Shown: positions 62,995-64,000 of the stretch, one piece after another | Layout: each line of letters starts with the position of its first letter | How positions within the stretch are numbered: position 1 is the first letter of the stretch | Origin: Chitinophaga filiformis | GTDB taxonomy: Bacteria > Bacteroidota > Bacteroidia > Chitinophagales > Chitinophagaceae | DNA length: 64,000 bases | Direction of reading: 5' to 3' | NCBI RefSeq assembly: GCF_900102545.1 | Contig: NZ_FNBN01000001.1 | Coordinates: 1,318,221-1,382,220, forward strand | Program-made: the position numbers and the translations under genes | The notes under the pieces: model-generated | Database searches by the model: none | The model's input: only the letters and a program-made list of their open reading frames with translations | What the model was told of the DNA's origin: nothing

Positions 62995-64000
62995 ATGGCT
63001 ACCATCTCTGTCGCTCCCGATACCAAACTGCAATGTGCCCACTGTGGGGAAGACTGCCCAGACATGAAAATCAGCCTCGGAGATAAAAACTTTTGCTGTG
63101 AAGGATGTAAACTGGTGTATGAGATCCTGAATGAGAATGGGCTCTGCGACTACTATACGCTTAACAATAACCCCGGTCAGGCGCAGCGGATCCCCGTGAG
63201 GAAAGATAAATTCGCCTTCCTGGACGATAAAAAGATACAGCAACAACTGATTCAGTTCCAGGATGATACCCAAACCCACATTACTTTCTATATCCCACAT
63301 ATCCACTGTAGCTCCTGCCTGTGGCTACTCGAAAACCTGCATCGTCTTGATAGCGGTATACAAAGGGTGACTGTCAATTTTGCCAAGAAAGAAGCGCTGA
63401 TCATCTTCCGGCAACGGGAAACCTCGCTCAGGCATATCGCCGAGACACTGACCAGCATAGGATATGAACCTTATATCAGTCTGCAGGACCTCCGTCAGCA
63501 AAAGCCACGGGTACAAAGAGGACTGATCTACCGGCTGGGGGTAGCCGGATTTTGTTTCGCCAATATCATGCTGCTCAGTTTCCCGGAATACTTCTCCCAT
63601 TACGGATATGCGGACGTGAAAATGAACCACATATTCCGCTGGCTGAACCTCACCTTATCCCTTCCTGTATTCTTCTACAGCGCACAGGTATTCTACCGCT
63701 CCGCCTGGGGAGGTCTCAAAAGCGGCTTTCTGAATATTGACCTGCCCATCGTACTGGCTATCATTGTCACTTTTATCCGTAGCCTGACAGACGTTTTTAC
63801 AGACAGTGGCGCGGGGTATTTTGACTCTATGACCGGGATCGTTTTCTTCATGCTTGTGGGCCGTATCCTGCAGGATAAAACCTATCAGGGCCTCTCTTTT
63901 GACCGTGACTATACCGCCTATTTCCCTATCGCCATTACCGTATTGAAAGACGGACAACAGGTACCTACCGCACTGCCCGACATAAAGACCAACGATACTT
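62995..64000 (+). CDS. ccoI: heavy-metal P-type ATPase, CcoI/FixI type (partial, runs off right edge)
   Basis: 335 codons are visible; the catalytic DKTGT region lies beyond the window. The N-terminus has a Cys-rich metal-binding segment: C14/C17/C21 in QCAHCGEDC and C34/C35/C38 in FCCEGC, typical of CcoI but not CopA. A heavy-metal-associated domain with HCSSC at 104-108 follows, then the first membrane helices (LGVAGFCFANIMLLSF, LTLSLPVFFYSAQVFY) and LNIDLPIVLAIIVTF. CcoI supplies copper to assemble the cbb3 cytochrome oxidase. The upstream FNR-like gene supports that. Downstream ccoS/ccoN genes are expected but not visible. Confidence 0.9.
   Translation, partial: MATISVAPDTKLQCAHCGEDCPDMKISLGDKNFCCEGCKLVYEILNENGLCDYYTLNNNPGQAQRIPVRKDKFAFLDDKKIQQQLIQFQDDTQTHITFYIPHIHCSSCLWLLENLHRLDSGIQRVTVNFAKKEALIIFRQRETSLRHIAETLTSIGYEPYISLQDLRQQKPRVQRGLIYRLGVAGFCFANIMLLSFPEYFSHYGYADVKMNHIFRWLNLTLSLPVFFYSAQVFYRSAWGGLKSGFLNIDLPIVLAIIVTFIRSLTDVFTDSGAGYFDSMTGIVFFMLVGRILQDKTYQGLSFDRDYTAYFPIAITVLKDGQQVPTALPDIKTNDT

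Noticed and set aside
62710..63306. 198-codon antisense frame over the start of the P-type ATPase
   Set aside because: The plus strand encodes clear CcoI motifs through the same bases; the antisense frame ends in the repeat and has no homology.

Overview
The window reads as a chromosomal segment of a Bacteroidota bacterium, most likely family Chitinophagaceae (Chitinophaga or a close relative). The evidence is a SusC/SusD pair, the gliding lipoprotein GldH, BatD/BatE, periplasmic YHS-domain proteins, a tRNA without an encoded CCA, and repeated matches to the Bacteroidota -7 promoter element TAnnTTTG. It is mostly housekeeping DNA with a few accessory patches. I see no rRNA, prophage, insertion sequence or CRISPR array.

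Layout. 1-1240: two tandem leftward TetR regulators and their probable operators. 1240-2060: a gene-free stretch with a hairpin and an 11-bp-periodic repeat (copy A). 2-7.3 kb: a secreted protein, an aminotransferase, dnaN, a sterol-desaturase-family protein and small envelope proteins. 7.3-13.5 kb: a TPP-riboswitch-headed thiamine operon, thiS-thiC-tenI-like-thiD-thiE-thiG-thiH, with no thiF in it. 13.7-21.2 kb: stress-type small proteins, a phytase-like lipoprotein and a SusC/SusD pair. 21.2-25.2 kb: tmk-map, an HxlR/quinone-oxidoreductase divergon and an AraC regulator. 25.2-29.5 kb: a tightly overlapping six-gene leftward operon (YHS, YHS, DoxX-like, DinB-like, NRDE/ATP-grasp fusion, LysE-like), which is the best candidate here for an undescribed system. 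29.5-30.1 kb: a strongly self-complementary 106-nt element and a CAU-anticodon tRNA. 30.2-41 kb: a HAD enzyme, small membrane proteins, the rimP-nusA-infB operon behind a terminator-like leader, a SurA-like isomerase and PurF. 41-51 kb: SixA, ProC, a nuclease, a Dna2-like nuclease-helicase, a free-standing HNH protein, DusB, a CPBP protease, CdsA, Psd and a Cys-Cys-Lys peptide. 51.5-62.5 kb: YjjG, an SDR, BatD-BatE, two two-component systems (one kinase looks degenerate), GldH, YicC, a pseudouridine synthase and an FNR-like regulator. 62.5-64 kb: repeat copy B, inverted relative to copy A, then the start of a CcoI-type copper P-type ATPase that runs off the window.

How the parts fit. The Thi proteins make both halves of thiamine phosphate and join them. 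RimP, NusA and IF2 link ribosome maturation, transcription elongation and translation initiation. CdsA and Psd serve phospholipid synthesis. The FNR-like regulator beside CcoI suggests a microaerobic cbb3 oxidase locus continuing to the right. Start codons were chosen by homology, signal-peptide position and promoter geometry. Function calls come from recognised motifs and were not checked by database search.
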